Source: Pseudomonadota bacterium (GTDB lineage: Bacteria; Pseudomonadota; Gammaproteobacteria; Burkholderiales; Burkholderiaceae_F). From it: a DNA stretch of 64,000 nucleotides. Position numbers and translations under genes: made by a program. Shown here in pieces: positions 1-7,361 of this stretch. The stretch spans positions 62,001 to 126,000 of the forward strand of contig JAKOQB010000143.1 in the NCBI GenBank assembly GCA_029778535.1, written 5' to 3'. The notes beneath the pieces are model-generated. The model had not been told where the DNA came from. It did no database searches and was given only the letters and a program-made list of their open reading frames with translations. The stretch's first letter is position 1. Each line of letters starts with the position of its first letter.

Positions 1-1
1 G

Positions 2-865
2 CGCCCCGCTGCGCAACCGGGTCGAGAGCGCGGCGAGCGCGGCCGACGCGAGGAACGGCGCGGCCGCGAAGGTCAGCGCGGTCCGCGCCCCGAGGGGCAG
101 AAGCGCGAGCAGCGTCCGCCCCGCCCCGGGCGCGAAGAGGAGCGCGAGCGCAAGCCGGCCGAGGCGCGCGCCGAGGGTGAAGCACGTGGCGGGCGTCCAC
201 CGCGCCCCGAGCGCGGACCGCGTCCACAGGCGGAGGCACCGCGCGCCGAGCCGGCCGAGACGCGCGCACCGAGCGCTGAAGTCGCAGTGGCCGCGGCCGC
301 GCCGGTTGCCGCACCCGTCCCTGCGATCGAGGCACCGATGGTGCCCGCTGCCGCCGAAGCCGAAGGCGAGGAGCGCCGCGGTCGTCGCCGCCGTCGCCGC
401 CGCGGTCGGGGTGGTGAACGCGGCGAGGAGCGCGCAGAAGCACCGGTCGCTCAGGCCGCAGCGGCCGAGGTGAAGACCGACGTCAAAGCCGAAGTGAAGG
501 CCGAGGTGACGACCGAGGCGCCCGCGCCGGTGGCGCGCGAAGCCGTGCCCGCACCGGTCGCAGCCGAGCCGACCGTTGCCGTGGCGCCCGCACCTGCGCC
601 GCAGCCGGCCACGCAATTCGTGCTGCCGCGCGCCGCCGTCACGCCGATGGCGGTCGAGTCGCTGACGCCGCTGCTCGAACAGGCGGGGCTGATCCTAGTG
701 CAGACCGCACCGGACAAGCACGCCGAAGTACAGCAGCGGATCGCCGCCGAGCCGAAACCGGTGCGCGTGCCGCGCGAGCGCCCGGCAATGCCCCCGCTCG
801 ACGTAGGCCCGCTGATCCAGGTCGAGACGCGGCGGAGCGACTCGCAGCCGTCGCCGTCGGCCTGA
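2..865 (+). CDS. rne: Ribonuclease E, C-terminal part (5' truncated by window edge)
   Basis: Only the 3' part is present: the frame is open from base 2 to the TGA at 863-865 (287 codons). None of the catalytic S1/DNase-I-like half is visible. What remains is the unstructured scaffold half: Arg/Glu/Gly/Pro-rich blocks, one very basic (RRGRRRRRRRGRGG), then Ala/Pro/Val-rich linker, ending in a compact tail with PLIQVETRR. In this family that half binds RNA and degradosome partners at the inner membrane; the QVETR-like tail is usual in betaproteobacterial RNase E. The assignment rests on composition and tail, since the catalytic domain lies outside the window. An inhibitor-like gene, rraA, lies 11 kb away. 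Confidence 0.82.
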   Translation, partial: RPAAQPGRERGERGRREERRGREGQRGPRPEGQKREQRPPRPGREEERERKPAEARAEGEARGGRPPRPERGPRPQAEAPRAEPAETRAPSAEVAVAAAAPVAAPVPAIEAPMVPAAAEAEGEERRGRRRRRRRGRGGERGEERAEAPVAQAAAAEVKTDVKAEVKAEVTTEAPAPVAREAVPAPVAAEPTVAVAPAPAPQPATQFVLPRAAVTPMAVESLTPLLEQAGLILVQTAPDKHAEVQQRIAAEPKPVRVPRERPAMPPLDVGPLIQVETRRSDSQPSPSA

Positions 866-885
866 CGCACCGCGCGGCGCGTCAG
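862..885. terminator. Hairpin shared by the convergent ends of rne and the ChrB-domain gene
   Basis: CTGACGC (862-868) pairs with GCGTCAG (879-885) around a short GC-rich loop. The rne stop TGA (863-865) lies in one arm and the stop of the leftward ChrB-domain gene (882-884 on the other strand) in the mirror position. There is no T-run, so intrinsic termination is only a possibility. Confidence 0.4.
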
Positions 886-1334
886 CTCGCGTAGCTCCAC
901 GTGTGCCGCTCGGCACAGTCCGAGCGGCACCACGCGAATAGCGCGTCGTACACGATCATGCCCTGCGCCAGCAGCGCCTGGTCGTCGCGATAGACATCGC
1001 CGAGTCCGAGCGAAATCGCGAGCAGTCCGGCCGCCTGCGGCGCGAGGTCGAGCCGATCGGTGTCGGCCGCGCGCACGATCAGCGCCAGCGTGTCGAGCCC
1101 CGGCCGATGCAGCGCGTACTTGCGCAGGAACGCATCGAAGCTGCACAGCTCGCCGACGTGCGTGAGTTCGACGCCCGGCACGTCGAAGGGGATCGCGGCC
1201 TCCGCGCGCGCCACTTCCAGCACCTGCGACGGCGGAACGAACAGGAACTCCGCGTCGGGGTCGATGAAGCGCGCGATCAGCCACGGGCAGGCGATGCGGT
1301 CGATCTTCGGCCGTTCACGCGTGACCCATTTCAT
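882..1334 (-). CDS. Stand-alone ChrB C-terminal-domain protein (chromate resistance)
   Basis: 150 residues matching only the C-terminal domain of ChrB-type chromate resistance proteins: the opening MKWVTRERPKIDRIACPWLI and the following ARFIDPDAEFLFV block parallel the RGLWVDRVASAWLIRRFVDP stretch of the full ChrB encoded at 3459-4463. It lacks the N-terminal winged-helix part, so it is unlikely to bind DNA. It is the last gene of the leftward chr operon; its ATG overlaps the stop of the preceding rhodanese frame (ATGA at 1331-1334) and has a strong AGGAGG site 6 bases upstream. The biochemical role of this domain is not settled; sensing or handling of chromate is inferred from context. Confidence 0.8.
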   Translation of the reverse strand: MKWVTRERPKIDRIACPWLIARFIDPDAEFLFVPPSQVLEVARAEAAIPFDVPGVELTHVGELCSFDAFLRKYALHRPGLDTLALIVRAADTDRLDLAPQAAGLLAISLGLGDVYRDDQALLAQGMIVYDALFAWCRSDCAERHTWSYAS

Positions 1335-1510
1335 CGTTTACCTCCTTTCGCGGCCAGCGGCAACCCGCGCCCGCGCCACGCCTCGATGCCGCCCGCCACG
1401 CAGTACGCGTCGAAGCCGCTGCGCTTCAGGCGCAGCGCGCTGCTGCGGCTGATCGCGTGGCCGTGCACGCTATACAGCGCGACGGGCTGCGCGCGATCGA
1501 GCTCGCGCGA
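1331..1510 (-). pseudogene. Rhodanese-like C-terminal remnant, out of frame with the SOD gene
   Basis: A second reading frame overlaps the end of the SOD gene and gives RELDRAQPVALYSVHGHAIS followed by SRSSALRLKRSGFDAYCVAGGIEAWRGRGLPL, the last part of a rhodanese domain (YCVxGHxxS and GGIxAW signatures). The catalytic cysteine of that loop is Ser here (ALYSVHGH) and the N-terminal part of the domain is missing. No start codon or ribosome site serves the fragment. SOD-rhodanese pairs or fusions are known in chr operons, so this is probably a fusion tail cut off by a frameshift plus deletion. The stop still overlaps the next gene as ATGA, a sign that this frame was once translated. Confidence 0.65.
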
Positions 1511-2123
1511 TCTCGATCGCCGCAGCGCTCGCTGCCACTGCGCGCTCGAAGCGCGCGGCGATCCGCTCCCACTGCAGGTTGCACACGAAGGCCTGCGCGT
1601 AGTCGGCGGCGGCCGCGCCGTAATCGAGGTGGTACGAATGCTCATACAGGTCGAGCGCAACGATCGGTGTTGCCTCGGCCGGCGCGCGCGCATGATCGGC
1701 CGCCCATTGGTTGACCAGCATCGCGGCGCGCGGACTCCACGACAGCAGTACCCGGCCCGACCCGCCGGCGAGCGCCTTGCCCATCGCGGCGAACTCGTCG
1801 CGCCAGCGTTCGTACGAACCGAACGCCGCAGTCAGCACGGTGCGCAGCGGCCCGGGCTCGAGTTCACTCGTTCCCCCGAGGTTGTCGAAGTACACCTCGT
1901 GCAGCAGCAGCGAATTGAACGCGAGCAACTCCTCGCGCTTCAGTCCGTTCAGTTCGAAGCCGGGCGCCTGGCTGTGATCGAGCGCACGCAGCCGCGCCCG
2001 GATCGCGTTCACCCGCCGCACCGCGCCGCCGTAGTTGTTGCGGCGGTGGCTCTCGATCAATCGCTGCGACAGGCCGGTCAAACGCGTCGCGTCGAACGGT
2101 AACGGGAGCATTTCGAAGTCCAT
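1470..2123 (-). CDS. Fe/Mn-type superoxide dismutase of the chromate operon (ChrC-like)
   Basis: 217 residues of the Fe/Mn superoxide dismutase family, of the divergent branch found in chr operons. All four metal ligands can be placed: His in ESHRRNNYGG, His in LLLHEVYFDNLGG, and Asp and His in LDLYEHSYHLDYG. It would dismutate superoxide formed during one-electron chromate reduction. ATG at 2121-2123 is chosen because GGAGG lies 5 bases upstream; a GTG two codons earlier is less likely. It follows chrA by 13 bases. The C-terminal 25 residues (Ala/Arg-rich) are not SOD-like and run out of frame into a rhodanese remnant, so the protein end is probably altered. Confidence 0.85.
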   Translation of the reverse strand: MDFEMLPLPFDATRLTGLSQRLIESHRRNNYGGAVRRVNAIRARLRALDHSQAPGFELNGLKREELLAFNSLLLHEVYFDNLGGTSELEPGPLRTVLTAAFGSYERWRDEFAAMGKALAGGSGRVLLSWSPRAAMLVNQWAADHARAPAEATPIVALDLYEHSYHLDYGAAAADYAQAFVCNLQWERIAARFERAVAASAAAIEIARARSRAARRAV

Positions 2124-2136
2124 GTTCACCTCCGGT

Positions 2137-3459
2137 TCAGGGCAGCAGGGTCAGCGCGAACCCCGCCAGCGCGCAAGTACTGATCGCGGGAATCACGCCA
2201 ACCTTGAAGCGGAACAGCGCGATCACCGCGCCCGCCGCGATCAGCGCCGCGATCCAGTCGAATGCGCCGGCGTGCCCTTGCGGCCACAGCACGTGCCAGG
2301 CGAAGAACAGCGCCAGGTTGACGATCACGCCGACCACGGCCGCGGTGATCGCGGTCAGCGGCGCGGTGAAGCGCAGGTCGCCGTGCGTGGTCTCGATGAA
2401 CGGCGCGCCGGCGAAGATGAAGATGAACGAAGGCAGGAAGGTGAAGAAGGTCACCACGCTCGCGGCCGCGGCGCCGGCTGCGAACAGCGCATCGGAACCG
2501 AACACCTGCGCCTGCCATCCGCCGACGAAGCCGACGAACGCGACCACCATGATCAGCGGCCCGGGCGTGGTTTCGCCAAGCGCCAGCCCGGCGATCATCT
2601 GCGCCGGCGACAGCCACTGATGGTGCTCGACCGCCCCCTGGTAGATGTACGGCAGCACCGCGTAGGCGCCGCCGAAGGTCAGCAGCGCCGCCTTGGTGAA
2701 GAACCAGCCCATCTGCGTCAGCGTCGCCTGCCAGCCGAACGAGGCGATCAGCAGCGCCATCGCAGAGAACCACAGGCCGACGCCGACGAGCGCGGTGCGC
2801 AGCAGGCGCGCGGTCGAGTAGCGCGCATGCGCGGGAATCGGCGTGTGGTCGTCGAGCAGCGCAGGAGTGTCGACAACGTCTCTCGCATTCGCATGGCCGC
2901 CGCCGAGCGCGAAGTGGTCCGGCCGCCAGCGGCCGCCGATCACGCCGCACAACGCGGCGACCGCGACGATCAGCGGAAACGGCGCATCGAACACGAAGAT
3001 CGCGGCGAACGCCGCGGCGGCGACCGCCCACAGCCAGGCATTCCTCAATGCACGCGAGCCGATCCGCCACGCTGCGTGCAGCACGATCGCCGCGACGGCG
3101 GGCTTGATGCCGTAGAAGATCCCCGCAACGACCGGCACGTCGCCGAATGCGATGAAGATCCACGACAGCACGATCAGCAGCGCGAGCGACGGCAGAACGA
3201 ACAGCACGCCGGCGACGATGCCGCCCCAGGTCCGGTGCATCAGCCAGCCGATGTAGGTGGCGAGCTGAGTCGCCTCCGGCCCCGGCAGCAGCATGCAGAA
3301 GTTCAGTGCATGGAGGAAGCGCTTCTCGGAGATCCAGTGGCGCCGCTCGACCAGCTCCTGATGCATGATCGCGATCTGCCCCGCCGGGCCGCCGAAGCTG
3401 ACGAAGCCGAGCTTGAGCCAGAAGCGCAGCGCTTCGGTGAACGGTACGGCGGCCTGCAT
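2137..3459 (-). CDS. chrA: Chromate efflux transporter ChrA
   Basis: 440-residue CHR-family membrane protein with two homologous halves. Each half carries the family signatures: FVSFGGPAGQIAIMHQELV with LLPGPEATQLATYIGW near the N-terminus, and LTFGGAYAVLPYIYQGAVE with GLALGETTPGPLIMV in the second half; about ten hydrophobic segments follow this pattern. ChrA exports chromate from the cytoplasm. The start at 3457-3459 overlaps the chrB stop as TGATG, so translation is coupled to the regulator gene. The same frame stays open upstream inside chrB, but that extension is a shadow. Confidence 0.95.
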   Translation of the reverse strand: MQAAVPFTEALRFWLKLGFVSFGGPAGQIAIMHQELVERRHWISEKRFLHALNFCMLLPGPEATQLATYIGWLMHRTWGGIVAGVLFVLPSLALLIVLSWIFIAFGDVPVVAGIFYGIKPAVAAIVLHAAWRIGSRALRNAWLWAVAAAAFAAIFVFDAPFPLIVAVAALCGVIGGRWRPDHFALGGGHANARDVVDTPALLDDHTPIPAHARYSTARLLRTALVGVGLWFSAMALLIASFGWQATLTQMGWFFTKAALLTFGGAYAVLPYIYQGAVEHHQWLSPAQMIAGLALGETTPGPLIMVVAFVGFVGGWQAQVFGSDALFAAGAAAASVVTFFTFLPSFIFIFAGAPFIETTHGDLRFTAPLTAITAAVVGVIVNLALFFAWHVLWPQGHAGAFDWIAALIAAGAVIALFRFKVGVIPAISTCALAGFALTLLP

Positions 3460-4463
3460 CAGCGATTCTCCTTCGCCACCGCGTCCGCGAACGCAGCGAG
3501 GCACGCGTCGAACAAGTGGCTGGCGGCGGCGAGAAACGCATCGTCGCCACCATGCTGCCGCCGCAGTCCGGTCAGCACCGCCTCGATTCCCGCCGCTTCC
3601 TCGACCGGGACGCCGCCGACGTCGAGCGCGTGGATCACGCGGCCGAGCCGCACCAGCGCCGCGTCGTCGTCGAGGCCGAAGCTCGCCAGCAGTACTTCGA
3701 ACGTGACGCGGCCCGGCTGGTGCGTGAACTGCGCGCCGTCGAAGTCGAAGCCGATCGCCCGCTTGGGCTTTGCGTCCGGCCGGGCGATCCAGACGAAGCG
3801 CGCCCGTGGATCGACGAAGCGACGGATCAGCCAAGCGCTCGCGACGCGGTCGACCCACAGACCGCGCCGCGTCGCCCACACGCGCCCCTGGAAGTCCTCG
3901 CGCTTGAGCCGCTCGATCGAACGCGCCTGCGCGCGCGGTTCGCCCGGCGATGCGCGCCGCTCGATCTGCGCGCGCCAGTCGGCCAGCGCCTGCGCCACCT
4001 GCTCGCTTCCGGCGTTGCCGAAGTAGTCGGTGGCGGCGATCGCGGCGAATTGCGCCTCGAATTCACGGCACGCGGCGCGCGCCGCCTCGAGCGGCTGCTG
4101 CGCGCGCGCGGCGCGCTGCTGGATCTGCGCCAGCAGTTCCGCGTACTCGGCGCCGCGGTCGAACAGCGCGCGCCACTCGGCGTTCTGCGCCTCGTCCGCG
4201 GTCGCGTGCAGCACGTGCGCGGATCCGCCGGCCGCGACGACGGCCGCGGCCAGCGCGGCGAACGCCGCCGACAGCTCGGGCCGCGCCGGCAGCAGATACG
4301 CGCCGTCGCGCAGGATCACCGCGCCGCGGCTGCGCATCTCGCGCCACACGCGCATGCGCACGGCCGCGTTGCCGGTCGGCTGCGTGACGATCAGCACGAT
4401 CCAGGGATCGGTCAGCGGTGCGGGTGCTTTCGGCGGCATGGCTGTAACGACTATAACGTCCAT
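3459..4463 (-). CDS. chrB: ChrB, chromate-responsive regulator/resistance protein
   Basis: 334 residues. The N-terminal half (DPWIVLIVTQPTGNAAVRMR, then RGAVILRDGAYLLPARPEL) resembles the PaaX/PadR-like winged helix of ChrB; the C-terminal half (from RGLWVDRVASAWLIRRFVDP) is the ChrB domain also found alone at 882-1334. In characterised systems ChrB is the chromate-sensing regulator of the operon. First gene of the chr operon, divergent from moaA. ATG at 4461-4463 has only a weak GAAAG site and lies inside a palindrome; the ATG at 4437-4439 (MPPKAPAPLT) is a real alternative that would leave the palindrome and a TATAGT box upstream of the gene. Confidence 0.9.
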   Translation of the reverse strand: MDVIVVTAMPPKAPAPLTDPWIVLIVTQPTGNAAVRMRVWREMRSRGAVILRDGAYLLPARPELSAAFAALAAAVVAAGGSAHVLHATADEAQNAEWRALFDRGAEYAELLAQIQQRAARAQQPLEAARAACREFEAQFAAIAATDYFGNAGSEQVAQALADWRAQIERRASPGEPRAQARSIERLKREDFQGRVWATRRGLWVDRVASAWLIRRFVDPRARFVWIARPDAKPKRAIGFDFDGAQFTHQPGRVTFEVLLASFGLDDDAALVRLGRVIHALDVGGVPVEEAAGIEAVLTGLRRQHGGDDAFLAAASHLFDACLAAFADAVAKENR

Positions 4464-4479
4464 GTTGTACTTTCAACAT
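4450..4479 (-). promoter_or_regulatory. Palindromic operator and possible promoter of the chr operon
   Basis: ATGTTG (4462-4467) and CAACAT (4474-4479) form a perfect 6-6-6 inverted repeat, centred in the chrB-moaA gap. On the minus strand the palindrome contains TTGAAA (4471-4476) followed after 15 bases by TATAGT (4450-4455), a short-spaced but plausible sigma-70 promoter. The ATGTTG/CAACAT layout is like PadR-family operators (ATGT...ACAT), which fits the PaaX/PadR-like N-terminus of ChrB, so autoregulation is inferred. Confidence 0.5.
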
Positions 4480-4560
4480 CACGGAAAAGAACGACAGCCG
4501 CCGGGGTCGCCCCGGCCCGTCCCGGCTTGCGACCGCCACGCCGCCCGGTAACATCGCCGT

Positions 4561-5664
4561 ATGACCGATCGGATCATTCCGCTGCTCGACGAGCGCGTGC
4601 GTGCGCCGCGCCCGGCCATTCCGGCGCAACTGGAGACGCCGACCGGCCGGCTCACCGACAGGCTGGCGCGGCACCTGCACGATTTGCGCATCTCGGTCAC
4701 CGACCGCTGCAATTTCCGCTGCACCTACTGCATGCCGCGCGAGGTGTTCGACTCGAACTACCGCTTCCTGCCGCACGCGGAACTGCTGACGTTCGAGGAG
4801 ATCACGCGGCTGGCGCGTATCTTCATCGACCACGGCGTCGAGAAGATCCGCCTCACCGGCGGCGAGCCGCTGCTGCGCAAGGACCTCGAGCGGCTGATCG
4901 GGATGCTCGCTTCGCTGACCACACGCGCCGGCCAGCCGCTCGACCTCACGTTGACGACCAATGCATCGATCCTCGCGCGCAAGGCGCGCGCGCTCGCGGC
5001 CGCGGGCCTGAAGCGCGTGACGGTGTCGCTCGACGCGCTCGACGACGCGGTGTTCAGGCGCATGAACGACGCCGACTTCCCGGTCGCCGACGTGCTGCGC
5101 GGGATCGACGCGGCGGCCGCGGCGGGGCTGGCGCCGATCAAGATCAACATGGTGGTCAAGCGCGGCACCAACGACGACGAGATCGCGCCGATGGCGCGCC
5201 ATTTCAGAGGCAGCGGCCATATCCTGCGCTTCATCGAATTCATGGATGTCGGTACGTCGAACGGCTGGCGCATGGACGACGTGGTGCCGTCGGCCGAGGT
5301 GATAAAGCGCATCGGCGCCGAATGGCCGGTCGAGCCGATCGACGCGAACTACACGGGCGAGGTCGCCGAGCGCTGGCGCTATCGCGACGGCGCGGGTGAG
5401 ATCGGCGTGATCTCGAGCGTCACGCAGGCGTTCTGCCGCACCTGCACGCGCGCGCGGCTGTCGACCGAGGGGAAGCTGTACCTATGCCTGTTCGCGCAGA
5501 GCGGGCACGACCTGCGCGCGCTCGTTCGCGGCGGCGCCAGCGACGCCGAGATCTCGACCGCGATCGCGCACATCTGGCGCGCGCGCAGCGACCGCTACTC
5601 CGAGCTGCGCAGCCAGGCGACCGTGGCCCTGCCGAAGATCGAGATGTCGTACATCGGCGGCTGA
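4561..5664 (+). CDS. moaA: GTP 3',8-cyclase MoaA (molybdenum cofactor step 1)
   Basis: 367-residue radical SAM enzyme that converts GTP to the cyclic pyranopterin precursor with MoaC. The N-terminal 4Fe-4S motif CNFRCTYC (Cys50, 54, 57) binds the SAM cluster; the second cluster is Cys292, Cys295 and Cys309 (CRTC, then LYLCLF). The SAM-binding [12 protein letters not shown] block is intact and the protein ends in the essential Gly-Gly. Divergent from the chr operon; the rest of the pathway in this window (mobB, moeA, moaD, moaE) lies 40 kb away. The N-terminal 40 residues before [11 protein letters not shown] are longer than in E. coli MoaA, as is common in this group. Confidence 0.97.
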   Translation: MTDRIIPLLDERVRAPRPAIPAQLETPTGRLTDRLARHLHDLRISVTDRCNFRCTYCMPREVFDSNYRFLPHAELLTFEEITRLARIFIDHGVEKIRLTGGEPLLRKDLERLIGMLASLTTRAGQPLDLTLTTNASILARKARALAAAGLKRVTVSLDALDDAVFRRMNDADFPVADVLRGIDAAAAAGLAPIKINMVVKRGTNDDEIAPMARHFRGSGHILRFIEFMDVGTSNGWRMDDVVPSAEVIKRIGAEWPVEPIDANYTGEVAERWRYRDGAGEIGVISSVTQAFCRTCTRARLSTEGKLYLCLFAQSGHDLRALVRGGASDAEISTAIAHIWRARSDRYSELRSQATVALPKIEMSYIGG

Positions 5665-5680
5665 GCCGCCGCCGCTTCCG

Positions 5681-7108
5681 TCAGAAGCGTTTCATCAGTT
5701 CCAGCACGCGCCGCGCCAGCGGCCGATACGGCGGCAGGAACAGGCCCATCGCGTTGACGTGCGCCTGGCGGAACACGGGCTTCAGTTTGCTGAACGTGTC
5801 GAAGCCCCAGCGGCCGTGATAGTGCCCCATGCCCGACGGCCCGATGCCGCCGAACGGCAGCGCGTCCTGCGCGATGTGCAGCAGGGTGTCGTTGACGCTG
5901 ACGCCGCCAGCCACCGTGTTCCGCAGCGCCCACTGCACGCGCTTCTCGTTGCGGTCGAACCAGTACAGCGCGAGCGGGCGCGGCTGGCGCGCGATGAACG
6001 CCACCGCGTCCTCGACCCGGTCGTAGGCCACCAGCGGCAGCAGCGGGCCGAAGATCTCCTCCTGCATCGCCGCGAGGTGCGGCGGCGGATCTACGATCAG
6101 CGCCGGGGCCAACCGACGCCCCGCATCGTCGCGCGTGGCGCCGGCGAACAGCGGCTCGACGCGCGCGCCGGCCGCTTTCGCCTGATCGAGATAGCCGCAG
6201 AGCCGGCGGTAGTGGCGCTCGTTGATGGTGCTGCAGTAGTCGTCGCTCGCGAGCCCGTCGGGGTACATGCGTGCGGCCTGCGCGCGCGCTTCTTCGACAA
6301 AGGATTCGACCTTCGCGCGCGGCACCAGCACGTAGTCGGGCGCGATGCACGTCTGACCGGCGTTGAGCAGCTTGCCGGCGAGGATGCGCGTGACCGCGCG
6401 GCGCAGCGGATAGTCCGGCGCGATCACGGTCGGCGACTTGCCGCCGAGTTCGAGCGTGACCGGCGTGAGGTTCTTCGCCGCCGCCGCCATGACCGTCTTG
6501 CCGACCGCGGTCGATCCGGTGAACAGCAAGTGATCGAACGGCAGGCTGCTGAACGACGCGGCCACGTCGGCGTCGCCGCGCACGACCGCCACCTCGTCCG
6601 CGGCGAAGTAGCGCGCCGCGAGCTGCGCGAAGCACTCCGAAAACGCCGGCGTGTGCTCGGACAGCTTCAGCATCACGCGGTTGCCCGCGGCGAGCGCGCC
6701 GACCATGGGCCCGACCGCGAGGAACACCGGATAGTTCCACGGCACGATGATGCCGATCACGCCGAGCGGCTTCGGAATCAGCTTGCCGCGCGCCGGCAGG
6801 AACCACTTCGACACCGGCGCATGGCGCGGCTTCATCCAGCTGCGCCCGTCGCGCAGCGCCGCCTTGATCTCCTGAAGGCTCGGAAAGATCTCGCCGAGCT
6901 GCGTTTCGATCGCGGGGCGATGACCGAAATCGCGATCGATCGCGGTCTCGAGCGCGCGCTCGTTCTCCGTCAGCAGCTTGCGCAGCCGCTGCAGCCGGTC
7001 GCGGCGCGTTTCCCAGGTCGGATACGGTTCGCGCGCGAACGCCGCGCGTTGCGCTTCGAACAGGGCCTGCATCTTCAGCGGGGGATCGGATGGCGTCACG
7101 GCGGGCAC
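5681..7108 (-). CDS. Coniferyl-aldehyde-type aldehyde dehydrogenase
   Basis: 475-residue NAD(P)-dependent aldehyde dehydrogenase. Catalytic Asn125 (PWNYP), general base Glu220 (ELGGKSP) and nucleophile Cys254 (GQTCIAP) are all present, as is the FTGSTAVGK loop. The overall shape (N-terminal FEAQRAAF, no C-terminal oligomerisation arm, ending in LPPYRPLARRVLELMKRF) is that of the coniferyl aldehyde dehydrogenase/fatty aldehyde dehydrogenase branch, which oxidises aromatic or aliphatic aldehydes and may be membrane-anchored through its C-terminus. Substrate cannot be fixed from sequence. Convergent with moaA (16 bases apart) and apparently a single-gene unit. Confidence 0.88.
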   Translation of the reverse strand: MPAVTPSDPPLKMQALFEAQRAAFAREPYPTWETRRDRLQRLRKLLTENERALETAIDRDFGHRPAIETQLGEIFPSLQEIKAALRDGRSWMKPRHAPVSKWFLPARGKLIPKPLGVIGIIVPWNYPVFLAVGPMVGALAAGNRVMLKLSEHTPAFSECFAQLAARYFAADEVAVVRGDADVAASFSSLPFDHLLFTGSTAVGKTVMAAAAKNLTPVTLELGGKSPTVIAPDYPLRRAVTRILAGKLLNAGQTCIAPDYVLVPRAKVESFVEEARAQAARMYPDGLASDDYCSTINERHYRRLCGYLDQAKAAGARVEPLFAGATRDDAGRRLAPALIVDPPPHLAAMQEEIFGPLLPLVAYDRVEDAVAFIARQPRPLALYWFDRNEKRVQWALRNTVAGGVSVNDTLLHIAQDALPFGGIGPSGMGHYHGRWGFDTFSKLKPVFRQAHVNAMGLFLPPYRPLARRVLELMKRF

Positions 7109-7144
7109 TCGGCGCTCGGTTCAGCGAATGCTAGTCGCGAAAGG

Positions 7145-7170
7145 AGAACGGCCGCTGGAGCGGCCGTTCT
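7145..7170. terminator. Strong hairpin between the ALDH gene and the aceB unit
   Basis: AGAACGGCCGCT (7145-7156) and AGCGGCCGTTCT (7159-7170) form a perfect 12-base stem with a tight loop. On the minus strand it follows the small Cys-rich gene and is trailed only by CCTTTCG, so it is probably a weak or Rho-assisted terminator of the aceB unit. Confidence 0.55.
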
Positions 7171-7184
7171 AAAGCGCAGGCAAC

Positions 7185-7340
7185 CTACTTCTTCTTCGCC
7201 TTGGCCTTGGGCGCCGGCTTTTCAGGGCGCTCGTCCTGCTCCGCCTTTCTCTGGTCGCCGATCACGCCCTTCAGTGGGCAGACCGAAAAAGCCGGGCACC
7301 TGCGGCAGCCGGCCACCACGGCGATCGGGCACAGCGTCAT
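7185..7340 (-). CDS. Small Cys-rich conserved-looking protein downstream of malate synthase
   Basis: A 51-residue gene. The protein opens MTLCPIAVVAGCRRCPAFSV and continues CPLKGVIGDQ, giving four cysteines as CPIA...GCxxCP...CPLK, then ends in a Lys/Ala/Pro-rich tail (KPAPKAKAKKK). ATG at 7338-7340 is preceded by GGAGG (7 bases away) and begins 21 bases after the aceB stop, so it is in the same transcript. The spaced cysteines suggest metal binding, but the protein has no function I can name. The basic tail and the clear ribosome site argue that it is translated. Confidence 0.72.
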   Translation of the reverse strand: MTLCPIAVVAGCRRCPAFSVCPLKGVIGDQRKAEQDERPEKPAPKAKAKKK

Positions 7341-7361
7341 CCTGGCCTCCTCACGGTGCGC

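Noticed and set aside
451..1284. 277-codon minus-strand frame across the rne end and ChrB-domain gene
   Set aside because: Shadow of rne and the ChrB-domain gene; Ala/Arg/Thr-rich, no homology.
2035..4026. 663-codon plus-strand frame across chrA and chrB
   Set aside because: It is antisense to chrA/chrB, which have clear homology; its product is Arg/Gln/Asp-rich low complexity typical of antisense frames in high-GC DNA.
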